Positions 1 to 8,600 of a DNA stretch of 64,000 bases are shown here, in pieces. The first letter of the stretch is position 1. The number at the start of each line of letters is the position of its first letter. The position numbers and the translations under genes are program-made. Source of the DNA: Hyphomicrobiales bacterium (GTDB lineage Bacteria > Pseudomonadota > Alphaproteobacteria > Rhizobiales > JACESI01); NCBI GenBank assembly GCA_013911885.1, contig JACESI010000010.1, forward strand, positions 1-64,000, in the 5' to 3' direction. Below the pieces are notes generated by a model that worked only from the letters and a program-made list of their open reading frames with translations, was not told the DNA's origin and did not search any database.

Positions 1-2
1 CC

Positions 3-629
3 TATGATGGCAGGCGCTGCGATGTTTATTATCAGGGGCATTTGTCACCGGATTTTTATGCCTGGGTTTTCCCGCATGGCAAAACGGCGAGCATTGGCGT
101 CGGCTCCGCGAACAAGGGCTTTTCGCTGCGCGGTGCGGTGCGCAGCCTTCGCGTCGATGCGGGTCTTGCGGATGCCCGCACGATCCGCACCGAAGGCGCG
201 CCAATTCCGATGAAGCCGATCAAGCGCTGGGACAACCGCAAGGATGTGATCGTCTGTGGTGATGCGGCGGGCGTTGTCGCGCCGGCTTCAGGCGAAGGGA
301 TCTATTATGCCATGGTCTGCGGCCGCTTCGCCGCGGACGCCGTACAGGAGTGCCTGATGACCGGCAATCCGCGAGCGCTTGCCAATGCAAGGCGCAAGTT
401 CATGCGCGATCATGGCAAGGTGTTCTGGGTGCTCGGGATGCTGCAATATTTCTGGTATTGCAATGACAAGCGGCGCGAGAAATTCGTGAAAATGTGCGAG
501 GACAAGGATGTCCAGCGCCTGACCTGGACCGCCTACATGAACAAGGAACTCGTGCGCCGCGATCCGGTCGCGCATATCAAGGTGTTTTTCAAAGATATGG
601 CGCAACTTCTCGGCATGGCGCGGGCCTGA
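3..629 (+). CDS. chlP: Geranylgeranyl diphosphate reductase, ChlP/BchP type (5' truncated by window)
   Basis: This is the C-terminal part of an FAD-dependent geranylgeranyl reductase, the family that reduces the geranylgeranyl chain of (bacterio)chlorophyll or its diphosphate precursor. The frame is already open at base 3 and reads YDGRRCDVYYQGHLSPDFYAW, so the gene begins outside the window. Visible marks are the FAD-binding segment GDAAGVVAPASGEGIYYAM and the long helical C-terminus ending in AQLLGMARA, both typical of ChlP. The next gene (GST) converges on it. No other bacteriochlorophyll gene is visible, so a phototrophic role is inferred. Related reductases that saturate archaeal-type or quinone lipids are the main alternative. 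Confidence 0.85.
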   Translation, partial: YDGRRCDVYYQGHLSPDFYAWVFPHGKTASIGVGSANKGFSLRGAVRSLRVDAGLADARTIRTEGAPIPMKPIKRWDNRKDVIVCGDAAGVVAPASGEGIYYAMVCGRFAADAVQECLMTGNPRALANARRKFMRDHGKVFWVLGMLQYFWYCNDKRREKFVKMCEDKDVQRLTWTAYMNKELVRRDPVAHIKVFFKDMAQLLGMARA

Positions 630-666
630 TCCCGCGCCTTTGCCTGTTGCGACGTCGCTTTCTGCC

Positions 667-1287
667 TTAGCCTGCAAAAGCAGGGCGGGCTGAAACTTTC
701 TCGCGCCATCTGATGAGGTTCACGCATTCAGCCGGAATGTCGATCTTTGCATAGTCTGCAAAGGCAAGACCGGCAAAAAGCGTGATGTCCGCCATGCTGA
801 ATTGATCGCCCGCGACATAGGGCTGATGCGCCAGAACGTCGTTGAAATAAAGCATGCCCTGGATCGCGATCTCTTTCTGGCGCAGGCCCCATTCCTTGTT
901 CTGGTGGGTCTCCAGAAGAGGCCCGAGACCGGGCGTCGCATGGTGGAAATACGCGCCGACGGCATCGCTGACGCGGGCCTCTGCTCGCCGTTGCATCATG
1001 TGGATTGTCGCGCGCTCCTTCGGCGTGCGGCCACAGAGCGGCGTACCGTCGAAAGCACCATCAATATATTCGGTGATTGCGGTGCACTCTGAAATGAAGG
1101 TGCCGTCATCGAGTTCCAGAACGGGGACCGCCGCGCTCGGATTCTTCTTCAGAAAATCCGGCATGCGATGCTCGCCTTTCATCACATCAACCGGAATGAA
1201 CTGGACCTTGCCACTTACGCCCTTTTCAGCAAGTGCGATGCGCACGCGTGCGGGATTGGGGAAACCTTCCACATCATAAATCTTCAC
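667..1287 (-). CDS. Glutathione S-transferase family protein
   Basis: A 206-aa protein of usual GST length. The N-terminal thioredoxin-like half starts KIYDVEGFPNPARVRIAL and contains a cis-Pro region (AAVPVLELDDG) and the glutathione-contacting SECTAITEYID segment. The C-terminal half is all-helical with the N-capping motif FSMADITLFAGLAF. It probably conjugates or reduces electrophiles in the cytoplasm. The start is GTG at 1287, preceded by GGAGAG five bases upstream. About 100 bp upstream lies an inverted repeat (1385-1402) matching one beside the tetR gene at 11.4 kb, so regulation by that repressor is likely. The substrate is unknown. Confidence 0.85.
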   Translation of the reverse strand: MKIYDVEGFPNPARVRIALAEKGVSGKVQFIPVDVMKGEHRMPDFLKKNPSAAVPVLELDDGTFISECTAITEYIDGAFDGTPLCGRTPKERATIHMMQRRAEARVSDAVGAYFHHATPGLGPLLETHQNKEWGLRQKEIAIQGMLYFNDVLAHQPYVAGDQFSMADITLFAGLAFADYAKIDIPAECVNLIRWREKVSARPAFAG

Positions 1288-1384
1288 GTCGTCTCTCCAT
1301 TTAAAACGGATTCAGGGTTCATATCGGGGTCGCCACGGGTGGGTCGTATCATGGCGGACACGTGAACTGGGTAAATACCAGTTT

Positions 1385-1402
1385 ACCTATCTAAAGATAG
1401 AT
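1385..1402. promoter_or_regulatory. Inverted-repeat operator upstream of GST
   Basis: The sequence reads ACCTATC-TAAA-GATAGAT, whose core CTATCTAAAGATAG is a perfect 14-bp palindrome. The same architecture, ATCTATC-TAGT-GATAGAT, lies at 11306-11323 between the cupin and TetR genes. The shared half-sites and spacing suggest one TetR-family repressor binds both. Seen directly; the binding protein is inferred. Confidence 0.6.
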
Positions 1403-1437
1403 AGTGCTGGCGCTAACGACGCTTGTCAAGCCGCGGC

Positions 1438-1698
1438 GCTGCATTTCTCAGCCCGAATGTTTATCTCGATACCATATAGTGTTGCTTGAGGTATTTCTTG
1501 GCGTTTACCGTCTGCCGGGCGCTTTCTTTTTGGCATTGGGCCGCGGTTGCATGGTTGGTCTGGTTCTTCGGCCTTGGAGATGGAGCCAGATTTCTCATTC
1601 CGCTATTTTGCAATCCACGTGTCTGGCAGGTGCTCGACGTTCTCATCGGCCTCATAATTTGGAGCATCGCGTTCTCGCAGCTATTGGAGCGCGGATGA
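1438..1698 (+). pseudogene. Remnant of a LysE-family amino-acid exporter (3' part, frameshifted)
   Basis: Three stretches in two frames line up with the C-terminal half of LysE-type exporters. First is AAFLSPNVYLDTI at 1438-1476 (family motif around NPHVYLDT), which hits a TAG stop at 1477. Next is VLLEVFLGVYRLPGAFFLALG in a shifted frame. Last, back in the first frame, is AAVAWLVWFFGLGDGARF followed by LIPLFCNPRVWQVLDVLIGL to a stop at 1698. The N-terminal half is missing. The compensating frameshifts and internal stop mean no full protein can be made. The last 70 codons alone could be read from an ATG at 1486, but that start has no convincing ribosome-binding site. Confidence 0.6.
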
Positions 1699-1813
1699 AA
1701 TTTCCCACTTTCGACGGCTGAGAGTTTCAAGATGGTTGCGATGATGGTTCTATGAGTTGGAACTCAAATCATTTTTACGTTTAGTGAGATAGACTATCAG
1801 TAGACTATTAGAA

Positions 1814-1888
1814 TGGTGCTGCGAGAGAGGATTGAACTCTCGACCTCACCATTACCAATGGTGTGCTCTACCACTGAGCTACCGCAGC
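1814..1888 (-). tRNA. tRNA-Thr (anticodon GGT)
   Basis: The complement strand folds into a full cloverleaf. The acceptor stem GCTGCGG pairs with TCGCAGC (one G-U), the anticodon stem-loop is CACCA-TTGGTAA-TGGTG with anticodon GGT, and the T arm is GAGAGTTCAATCCTCTC. The discriminator is A and CCA is encoded (TGG at 1814-1816 on the plus strand). GGT decodes ACC/ACU threonine codons. Confidence 0.95.
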
Positions 1889-2103
1889 GAACCGGGATCT
1901 ACCCTAGAGCGCATCGTTTGCCATAGGGTTAACGATAGTGCAAGGACGAATAAAGGGGCGCTGTTTTTTTGCATTGGGTGGGAACTTTCCTGCGGGCAGG
2001 GTGCCCGGCGGGCGTCGGGGTTTAAGGTTTGAACCCCCGGCTTTGCCCTGATAGTCTGACGCCTCAGGACATCGGGGTCTTTGGGGCGGGGTGAAGGATC
2101 GAG

Positions 2104-2283
2104 ATGGCGGAGACCAAGCAAGAGCGGGCGAAAAGGCTTGCGGCGGCCCTGCGTGAAAATCTCAAGCGTCGGAAATCGCAGATGCGCGGGCTTTCCGTTG
2201 CCGGGAATCTTGCGCCGGAACCACCCGTCGAGAGCAAACGGCGCTTTCGCGAAAAGCCGTTGAAGCCTGACACGCAGGAATGA
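2104..2283 (+). CDS. Small basic conserved-type protein (59 aa) upstream of murA
   Basis: A 59-aa reading frame starting MAETKQERAKRLAAAL and ending LKPDTQE. It has AAGGA at 2094-2098, six bases before the ATG. The N-terminal two thirds is a predicted positively charged amphipathic helix rich in K/R/E/A; the tail is proline-rich. I do not recognise a named domain. Short proteins of this look (ETKQERAKRLAAALRENLKRRK-like) sit upstream of murA in various alphaproteobacteria, as I recall. The gap to murA is about 240 bp, so co-transcription is possible but not shown. Codon use and ribosome-binding site support a real gene; a nucleic-acid-binding role would be a guess from charge alone. Confidence 0.7.
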   Translation: MAETKQERAKRLAAALRENLKRRKSQMRGLSVAGNLAPEPPVESKRRFREKPLKPDTQE

Positions 2284-2524
2284 TGGCAGAAGAGCCCCGA
2301 CCGACATTCCCAATCGCGATCGCGGTAAAGCCGTCTCTCTTTTCGCTGGAGGAGCGCCGCCACTGTTAACAACAAAGCGTTGCCTGCCTTGATTCCGACC
2401 CATTTTATGGGCTAAGCGCAACGCTAGGCTTTTCAAAGGGCGCGTTTTCCCGCGTCTTGTCTTTTCTTGCCCTTCCCGGTCTTGCCCTTTCCCGGTGGCG
2501 CCCGATTTTCAGGTGATACTATTC

Positions 2525-3814
2525 ATGGACAGCATCCGCATTATTGGTGGTAACCAGCTCAACGGCACGATCCCGATTTCTGGTGCGAAAAACGCAGCCC
2601 TGCCGTTGATGATTGCGAGCCTTCTCACCGACGGAACCTTGACCCTCGATAATCTGCCGCGCCTGCGCGATGTCGATCAGCTGACGCGCATTCTGGTCAA
2701 TCACGGGGTCAATTACTCGGTTGACGGCAAAAGGCCGGGCGCGGACATGATGAAAGGCCAGCGGGTGCATTTTTCGGCGAAGTCCATCACCGACACGACC
2801 GCGCCTTATGCGCTCGTCTCGAAGATGCGGGCAAGCTTCTGGGTGATCGGCCCAATCCTCGCGCGCATGCATGAGGCAAAGATTTCGCTGCCAGGCGGCT
2901 GTGCGATTGGAACGCGGCCGGTTGATTTCTTTATTGAGGGCCTCAGAACGCTCGGCGCGGATATCGAGATCGATCAGGGTTATGTCATTGCGAAGGCCGG
3001 AGGCGGTCTTGTCGGCAACCGTATCGTGCTTCCGGGTGTTTCCGTCGGCGCCACCCATACGCTGATGATGGCGGCCACCCTTGCCAAGGGCGAGACCGTG
3101 ATTGAAAATGCCGCGCGCGAGCCGGAAGTCACCGATCTTGCGGCTTGTCTTGTCAAGATGGGCGCAAAGATCGAGGGCGCGGGCACTTCAAGGATCATGA
3201 TCCAGGGTGTCGATGAACTTTATGGCGCGCATCACATCGTTCTGCCGGACCGGATTGAAACCGGCACCTATGCCATGGCGGTTGCAATGACCGGGGGCGA
3301 CGTTCTGCTCGAGGGCGCGCGGGCGCATCTTCTCCAGAGCGCGCTGGATGTTTTGACCGCCGCCGGTGCGGAAATTTCCGAAACCAATGACGGCATACGC
3401 ATTCGCCGCAATGGCCATGGGATCGAGCCGGTTGATGTGGAAACGGCGCCATTTCCGGCATTTCCGACCGATCTTCAGGCGCAGTTCATGGCGCTGATGA
3501 CGCGGGCCGGGGGCACGTCGCGGATTACAGAGACAATTTTCGAAAACCGCTTCATGCATGTCCAGGAACTTGCCCGTCTTGGCGCCCAGATATCCCTCGA
3601 CGGACAGGTTGCGACAGTGCGCGGCGTACCGCAACTGACAGGAGCCGAGGTGATGGCAACCGATCTTCGCGCTTCCGTCTCGCTTGTCATCGGAGGGCTT
3701 GTCGCAAAAGGCCAGACGACGGTGAACCGGGTCTATCATCTTGATCGCGGTTTTGAGCAACTCGAGGACAAGCTCAATGCCTGCGGCGCTGATGTGGTGC
3801 GGATTTCCGCCTGA
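2525..3814 (+). CDS. murA: UDP-N-acetylglucosamine 1-carboxyvinyltransferase
   Basis: A 429-aa cytoplasmic enzyme that transfers enolpyruvate from PEP to UDP-GlcNAc, the first committed step of peptidoglycan synthesis and the target of fosfomycin. Family signatures are the N-terminal [16 protein letters not shown], the loop [13 protein letters not shown] carrying the catalytic cysteine (Cys126), and the C-terminal [13 protein letters not shown]. The chosen ATG at 2525 (MDSIRII) has AGGTGA eight bases upstream; an earlier in-frame ATG at 2495 lacks one. The length is normal for MurA. Cys at the active site predicts fosfomycin sensitivity unless other mechanisms act. Confidence 0.97.
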   Translation: MDSIRIIGGNQLNGTIPISGAKNAALPLMIASLLTDGTLTLDNLPRLRDVDQLTRILVNHGVNYSVDGKRPGADMMKGQRVHFSAKSITDTTAPYALVSKMRASFWVIGPILARMHEAKISLPGGCAIGTRPVDFFIEGLRTLGADIEIDQGYVIAKAGGGLVGNRIVLPGVSVGATHTLMMAATLAKGETVIENAAREPEVTDLAACLVKMGAKIEGAGTSRIMIQGVDELYGAHHIVLPDRIETGTYAMAVAMTGGDVLLEGARAHLLQSALDVLTAAGAEISETNDGIRIRRNGHGIEPVDVETAPFPAFPTDLQAQFMALMTRAGGTSRITETIFENRFMHVQELARLGAQISLDGQVATVRGVPQLTGAEVMATDLRASVSLVIGGLVAKGQTTVNRVYHLDRGFEQLEDKLNACGADVVRISA

Positions 3815-3860
3815 TCAGATTGGGTATTCCGGTGCGCGCGCGATAATTTCAACAAGGCTT

Positions 3861-3889
3861 TTGCATATCGCGCAATTTGTCCCTATATT
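3861..3889 (+). promoter_or_regulatory. Sigma-70-like promoter of the tmRNA gene
   Basis: TTGCAT at 3861-3866 and TATATT at 3884-3889 are separated by exactly 17 bp and lie just before the tmRNA acceptor piece, so transcription would start near 3896. Both boxes are close to the housekeeping consensus. Confidence 0.6.
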
Positions 3890-3895
3890 AGGTCT

Positions 3896-4255
3896 GCTGC
3901 TTGCAGCTATGGCGATAAATGGCCTGCGTAATAAACCTATCGGACCCGGGGGCGGTACCCGGCGCCTCCACCAAAACCCAGCCCGATGATATCCAAGTTG
4001 TCATGTGGATACCGATTGATTGCCGGAAACTGGGCTTTGGCGGGGGCGAAATAGGATCGACGAGGGCGTAAAGGTTGTGCTTTTGCTCGGTATGATACCC
4101 GCCGTTATCGGGTCAACTCAGTAGTTGCAAATGACAACAATGCTGAAGGTTTTGCGGTAGCTGCGTAATGCGGTTCCTGTAATACCGAACCTAAGTCCCT
4201 CTGGTTAGCACTTTAGGGCGGGGTCCGGCAGCACCTGGCAACAGAAGCTGCCACT
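3896..4255 (+). ncRNA. ssrA: Circularly permuted two-piece tmRNA
   Basis: tmRNA rescues stalled ribosomes and tags their products for ClpXP. The gene is permuted: the acceptor piece comes first and ends GGCGCCTCCACCA at 3973, a roughly 68-nt intervening segment follows, and the coding piece begins at 4042 with GGGGGCGAAATAGGATCGACG. GGGGGCG (4042-4048) pairs with CGCCTCC (3963-3969) to rebuild the tRNA-like acceptor stem. The tag starts at the resume codon GCA 4127 and reads ANDNNAEGFAVAA, ending with TAA at 4166-4168. A conserved hairpin (GGCAGC 4227-4232 with GCTGCC 4247-4252) closes the coding piece, followed by a T-rich run that may help termination. Outer ends are approximate. sspB, whose product delivers tagged proteins to ClpXP, lies next. 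Confidence 0.93.
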
Positions 4256-4426
4256 TTCTTTTTAAGGTGGGCTTTTAAGTTTTGAAAACGCGGCTCCAGC
4301 GTTCCATGAACCGCTCTTGTGGCCTGAAACGAAGCGTTGCAGGCCCTTCAATTGTTTGTCTGAACCCGTCTTGTATTTTGTGGCAAGCTGGTCGACACTC
4401 AGACGCAACCGCTTAAGTTGAGAAAT

Positions 4427-5110
4427 ATGGCAGAAGACCAGATCAGATATGATATCCTCGCGCAGGAAGCGATGCGCGGTGTCGTCAAGAAGGTGCTGAC
4501 GGAGGTGATGCGCGCCGGGCTTCCGGGCGAGCATCATTTCTACATCACCTTCAACACGCAAGCGCCGGGCGTGCGGGTCTCGTCGCGCCTGCGCGAACGC
4601 TATCCGGAAGAAATGACCATCGTGGTTCAGCACCAGTTCTGGGATCTTGAGGTCAACAACCAGTCATTCGAGATCGGTCTTGCGTTTTCCGGTGTGCCAG
4701 AGCGTCTTCTGGTGCCGTTTAGCGCAATCAGGAGTTTTGTTGATCCGTCGGTCCAATTCGGCCTGCAATTCGATGTGGCGCAGGAAGAATCGGTTCTCGA
4801 CACAAGTCTCGACACAACCCTCGACACTGGCGACAATGCAGAAGCGCGTGGCAAAAAAGCGCCAGGCACGGCGCTTGGCTCTGTCGCGCCTGCTGCGATC
4901 ATTTCAACCCACGCAAAGCGCGATGCCGAGGCGGCGGCGAAGGAGGCGGAAAGCACGGAAAAGCGAACGGAGAAAGCTTTGAAAGCGCTCGAGCGCGAGA
5001 AGAAACGCTCCCAAAAAGACGATGCCAAACAGGAAGATCAGACCAAGATAAGCGAGAGCCCGTCGGCGGATGTGGTGTCTCTCGATGCGTTCCGTAAAAA
5101 AGCCGAGTAA
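4427..5110 (+). CDS. sspB: ClpXP specificity-enhancing factor SspB, alphaproteobacterial type
   Basis: A 227-aa adaptor that binds the ssrA tag and tethers tagged substrates to ClpX. The folded domain spans about residues 1-130: IRYDILAQEAMRGVVKKVL, a central HHFYITFNTQAPGV strand pair, and FSGVPERLLVPFSAIRSFVDP, which is the characteristic SspB_alpha surface. From about residue 140 the chain is a charged, low-complexity tail rich in K, E, A and D, ending VVSLDAFRKKAE, a likely ClpX-tethering terminus. ATG at 4427 was chosen over the ATG at 4418 by similarity of MAEDQIRYD to family starts. It directly follows the tmRNA gene, matching its function. Confidence 0.9.
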   Translation: MAEDQIRYDILAQEAMRGVVKKVLTEVMRAGLPGEHHFYITFNTQAPGVRVSSRLRERYPEEMTIVVQHQFWDLEVNNQSFEIGLAFSGVPERLLVPFSAIRSFVDPSVQFGLQFDVAQEESVLDTSLDTTLDTGDNAEARGKKAPGTALGSVAPAAIISTHAKRDAEAAAKEAESTEKRTEKALKALEREKKRSQKDDAKQEDQTKISESPSADVVSLDAFRKKAE

Positions 5111-5131
5111 TTCTTTTCAGAAAGCAAGGTC

Positions 5132-5326
5132 ATGTCCGAGATCATCAATTTAAAGCAAGCCCGCAAGAAACGTGATCGTGACGCCAAGGACAAGGACAGC
5201 GCTGTGCGCCGCGTTCAGTTCGGACAAAGCAAATCAGACAAGAAAATCGTCGATATTTCCCTGACCCGATTGTCGAAAAAACTCGATGATCACAAGCGCA
5301 CCCCATCGAATCCGTTGGACGATTGA
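5132..5326 (+). CDS. DUF4169 family small protein
   Basis: A 64-aa highly basic protein starting MSEIINLKQARKKR, the hallmark of the DUF4169 family, which is common in Alphaproteobacteria between sspB and an RHH gene. The function is unknown. It has no membrane segment and is predicted largely helical and disordered. It lies 21 bases after sspB and 36 bases before the RHH_4 gene, so a small sspB-DUF4169-RHH operon is likely. Confidence 0.85.
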   Translation: MSEIINLKQARKKRDRDAKDKDSAVRRVQFGQSKSDKKIVDISLTRLSKKLDDHKRTPSNPLDD

Positions 5327-5362
5327 TCTGTCCGCGACCTATCCGAAACGTCGCCCGACGAG

Positions 5363-5602
5363 ATGAAGCGATCCATTACCCTTAGCGGACACAGAACCAG
5401 TATTTCGCTTGAGGCGGCATTCTGGGATGGCTTGCGGACAATTGCGCGGGCTGAAAAGACGACGCCCACGGACCTCATTGCGCGAATTGACGATAAGCGG
5501 CTGCCGGAAGACAATCTCTCCTCCGCAATCCGGGTCTATGTGCTGCATTATTATCAATCCCTTGCCACGAAGACCGAAAGGGCCGGAGATCGCGCTCCGT
5601 AA
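5363..5602 (+). CDS. Ribbon-helix-helix (RHH_4) domain protein
   Basis: A 79-aa protein with the RHH_4 pattern: strand KRSITLSGHRTSISLE, helix AAFWDGLRTIARAE, turn, and helix DNLSSAIRVYVLHYYQSLA. RHH proteins bind DNA as dimers through the N-terminal strand, but no target is known for this subfamily. It is the last gene of the sspB group and converges on the AsmA gene. A 17-nt hairpin (5631-5647) separates them. Confidence 0.85.
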   Translation: MKRSITLSGHRTSISLEAAFWDGLRTIARAEKTTPTDLIARIDDKRLPEDNLSSAIRVYVLHYYQSLATKTERAGDRAP

Positions 5603-5630
5603 ATATTGGGGCTGAACATTCCGACTGATC

Positions 5631-5647
5631 GCTCAGGCTGCCTGAGC
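5631..5647. terminator. Hairpin between convergent genes
   Basis: GCTCAGG-CTG-CCTGAGC forms a perfect 7-bp stem with a 3-nt loop between the RHH_4 gene and the AsmA gene. There is no U-run on either side, so it may be a stabilising 3' end rather than an intrinsic terminator. Confidence 0.35.
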
Positions 5648-5675
5648 TGATTAGACGAATTAGTCGCAGGCTAGC

Positions 5676-8600
5676 TTATTGCGGATTTGGGCTGAGGATA
5701 AGGGGGCGCCCGACGGGAGCCTGTGCGGGCGGGAATGCACCAGGCAATCCAGGCGCATTCGGTTGTAGGCTCGAATTTGTCGGCGGCTGCAAGCGGCCTT
5801 CACGCAGGCGGCGCAATTCATCTTCGATATTGATTGGGGCCAAGGGCGTGTCCGGTGCACGCGCTTTTTCTTCGCGTGCGGCTGCTTCCGCTTTCTGCCT
5901 TGCGGCCTCTTCGCTTGCCCGGATTTTCTCAAGCCGCTCGCGTTCGGCCTTTTCCTCAGCTTCCCGCTGTTCGCGCTCTTCCTCACTCGAAATCCAGCGC
6001 GCATAGCGCGACAATCGCTGGCGTTCGAGAATATCGGCCTGAAGTATTTCGACCCTTCGCACTTCGTTCTCGAAGCGGCGCACCGTCAGGTAGCCAAGCA
6101 GGGGCTGAAGGTCGAGGCTGCGGGCGGGCTGATCGAGCGGGCCATCGAAATTGACGGCAATTTCCGGTGTCGATCCTGCGACCGGGGTTGCATCAATGCC
6201 CGCCGGATCGACACTGAGGGCAATCGTCCCCATGAGGCTCATCTGCGGCAGATCAATCGTCAGGTTGCCACGGGTTTTCACCGTGTCGTTCTCGAGCGCG
6301 GTGTTCGCTATGCGGACAAGGCCGGAAGCAATGGTAAAGGTGCTCTCGGCTTTTTTGACCGCCAATGTTCCGCTGTCGAGATGACCTTCGACAATCGGCA
6401 GCAAAGTGTCGCGCTCGAGGCTGAGATCGCGGTCCGCTGCCTCGAGGAGAAGGCGGAAGGTGGCCTGGTTGAGGCGGCGGATGGCGGCGTTTTCGAGCGT
6501 TATCGAGCCGCCGCCGGACAGGGTCGCGATGACCGCCTGAGCGCTGCGTCCAGTCCCGGTGAAACGACTGGCAAGAGACAGTTTTCCCTCGATCAGCGGG
6601 CGGCCTGAATCCGACCAGAGCAGCGTGCCTGCATTGATCTCGGCAAGGTTGGCGTTGCCGGAAAGGGTCACAGCGCCCTCATTGTTGGCAATACGCAAGG
6701 AGCCGTTCAAGCTGCCGCCCGCAAAATCGGCGCTGATCCTGTCGAGGTCGATACTGTCCGGGCGCAGGCGAAGATCGAACCTTGCCGCATCAAGCTCGCG
6801 CAGGTCACCGATATCGACAGCCTCGCTCGTGACCTGAAGATCGGCCTCCAGTCTGGTTTCCAGTCTGGCAAGATAGGGTTTCGAGAACTGGCCTTGTGAC
6901 CAGAATGCAGGGTCAAGCGGCGCGTTCTCGGCTTCATCCGTCACGTCTGTCGTGTCGGTTTCGCTTTCAGCCGGAAGATCGAGGGCAAGGGGCGAGAGCA
7001 CCTCGCCGGTTGCAAGCGCGAGGATCCAGGGCAGGGACAGACGCTCTACGGCGAGTTTTCCTGACCATTTCCAAGGCTGTTTGGCCGAAAGATCGGTACC
7101 CTTATAGACAAGATCGGCACTGGTCTTGCTGCCACCAATCGTGCCGACCACATCGTTAAGAGTACCGTTCCAGCCGAGCCCGGCAATCCGGGCGGAAAGG
7201 TCGAGATCCGTGCCAAGCCCGGTTGCTGGCAGGCCGTATCCGAGCAGGCGGAGCAGCGGTTCGCCGTCATCACCCTTGAGCTTGACCATGCCCTGATAAC
7301 GCGGCGTGCCATTCTCTTCCAGTGTCACCGTGAGATCGGTGTTTGCCTTGACGTTCTCGATCTCGCCTTCGGCGGCCAGTGCAAGGCCGCTCGCCAGCGT
7401 GCCGTTGGCGCGGAGATCGACTTTTGCCGGCCCGCTCTCGCCGATATCCATTGCGGGCCAGCCGATCTGACTGAGAAAAGCTGCGCCGTCGGCGTAGGTC
7501 GCATGGAAGGATGCTTCGAGATTTCCCGCAGCCGGTTTCTGCCAGTCGCCGACAAAGCGCATGCCGGTGCTGACGGTTCCGCCGCCTAGCTTGCCGGTAA
7601 TGGTGGCGGCGAAATCGGCTGGCGGCGCATTTTCGCGGCCTTCCGCCTGCTCGCCCGAGAATTTCACCTGCACATCGACCGGCACGATGCTGGCGCCGTT
7701 GCGGCGCAAATAGGAAACCGCTGGATTGCCGGGCGCAATCGCCTCGGCGATCTTGACCAGCCCCTCAATCGCCTCGGCGCGAACCGTCCCAACCACACGA
7801 CCCGAAGGCGCTGTCATCGGATTGCGGATGGTGCCGGATACATCAATCTCAGCGCCCGCAAAATCGGCGATTTTCAGGTTTCTGATGTCGATCACACTGT
7901 TTGCGATCTTCAGATCAACCGAAGCGTTGCGACCCTCGAGAGTGGCGGATACAAGCTTTTCGGCATCAAGCTTCAGCGCAACAGTGTCGTTTTTGCCGAA
8001 ACCGGAAAGGTTGGAGCCGCCGATGAACAGGGCACCCAGTGCCTGGAGCGCGTCGACATCGAGTTTGCGTGCGCTGAGGGTGGCATCGAATTGTTTCTGA
8101 CGATCGGAAAGCCGGGCATAGGAAAGACTTCCTGAAATATCCGAATCGCCGAGGGTGGCGGTGAGATCGGTAAAGCGGAAAGCATTGGTTTCTGCCGCAA
8201 GCTGCCCCTGGATGTCGATTGAGCCGATGCGCAGGCGGCGCGCATCGTCGCCGCTTTGCGGCTGCCACCATCTTGCAAAGGCAACCGGCTGGCTTGACGC
8301 GAGGGAGACCGCGCCGTCGACCTGCATCGATGGTCCGGTTTTCACAGTTCCGGAGAAGCCAAGGCGGGTTGCGCCGGGCAGGGTCGCATTGAGCGTATCG
8401 ATCCGCCATCCGGCATCGGTTGCCCGGGTCTTGAAGTTGATGCCTCGCACCACATCGCCACCAACCACCACGGCGGTGATATCAACGCTGATTTCGCCGG
8501 GAATGCCTGGTCTCGGCATAGTCGCGATCATGCCGGCCAGCACATCCTGCGTCTCGGCCACGCCGAGCGGGCTTGCCTGTCCGTTGCCATAGGCGCGGTC

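Noticed and set aside
1752..1766. Palindrome TGAGTTGGAACTCA after the lysE remnant
   Set aside because: Central GG gives no usable hairpin loop, and no neighbouring gene or second copy supports an operator.
3741..3989. 82-codon plus-strand frame over the murA end and tmRNA start
   Set aside because: Overlaps the murA stop and tmRNA acceptor piece; no RBS and no similarity.
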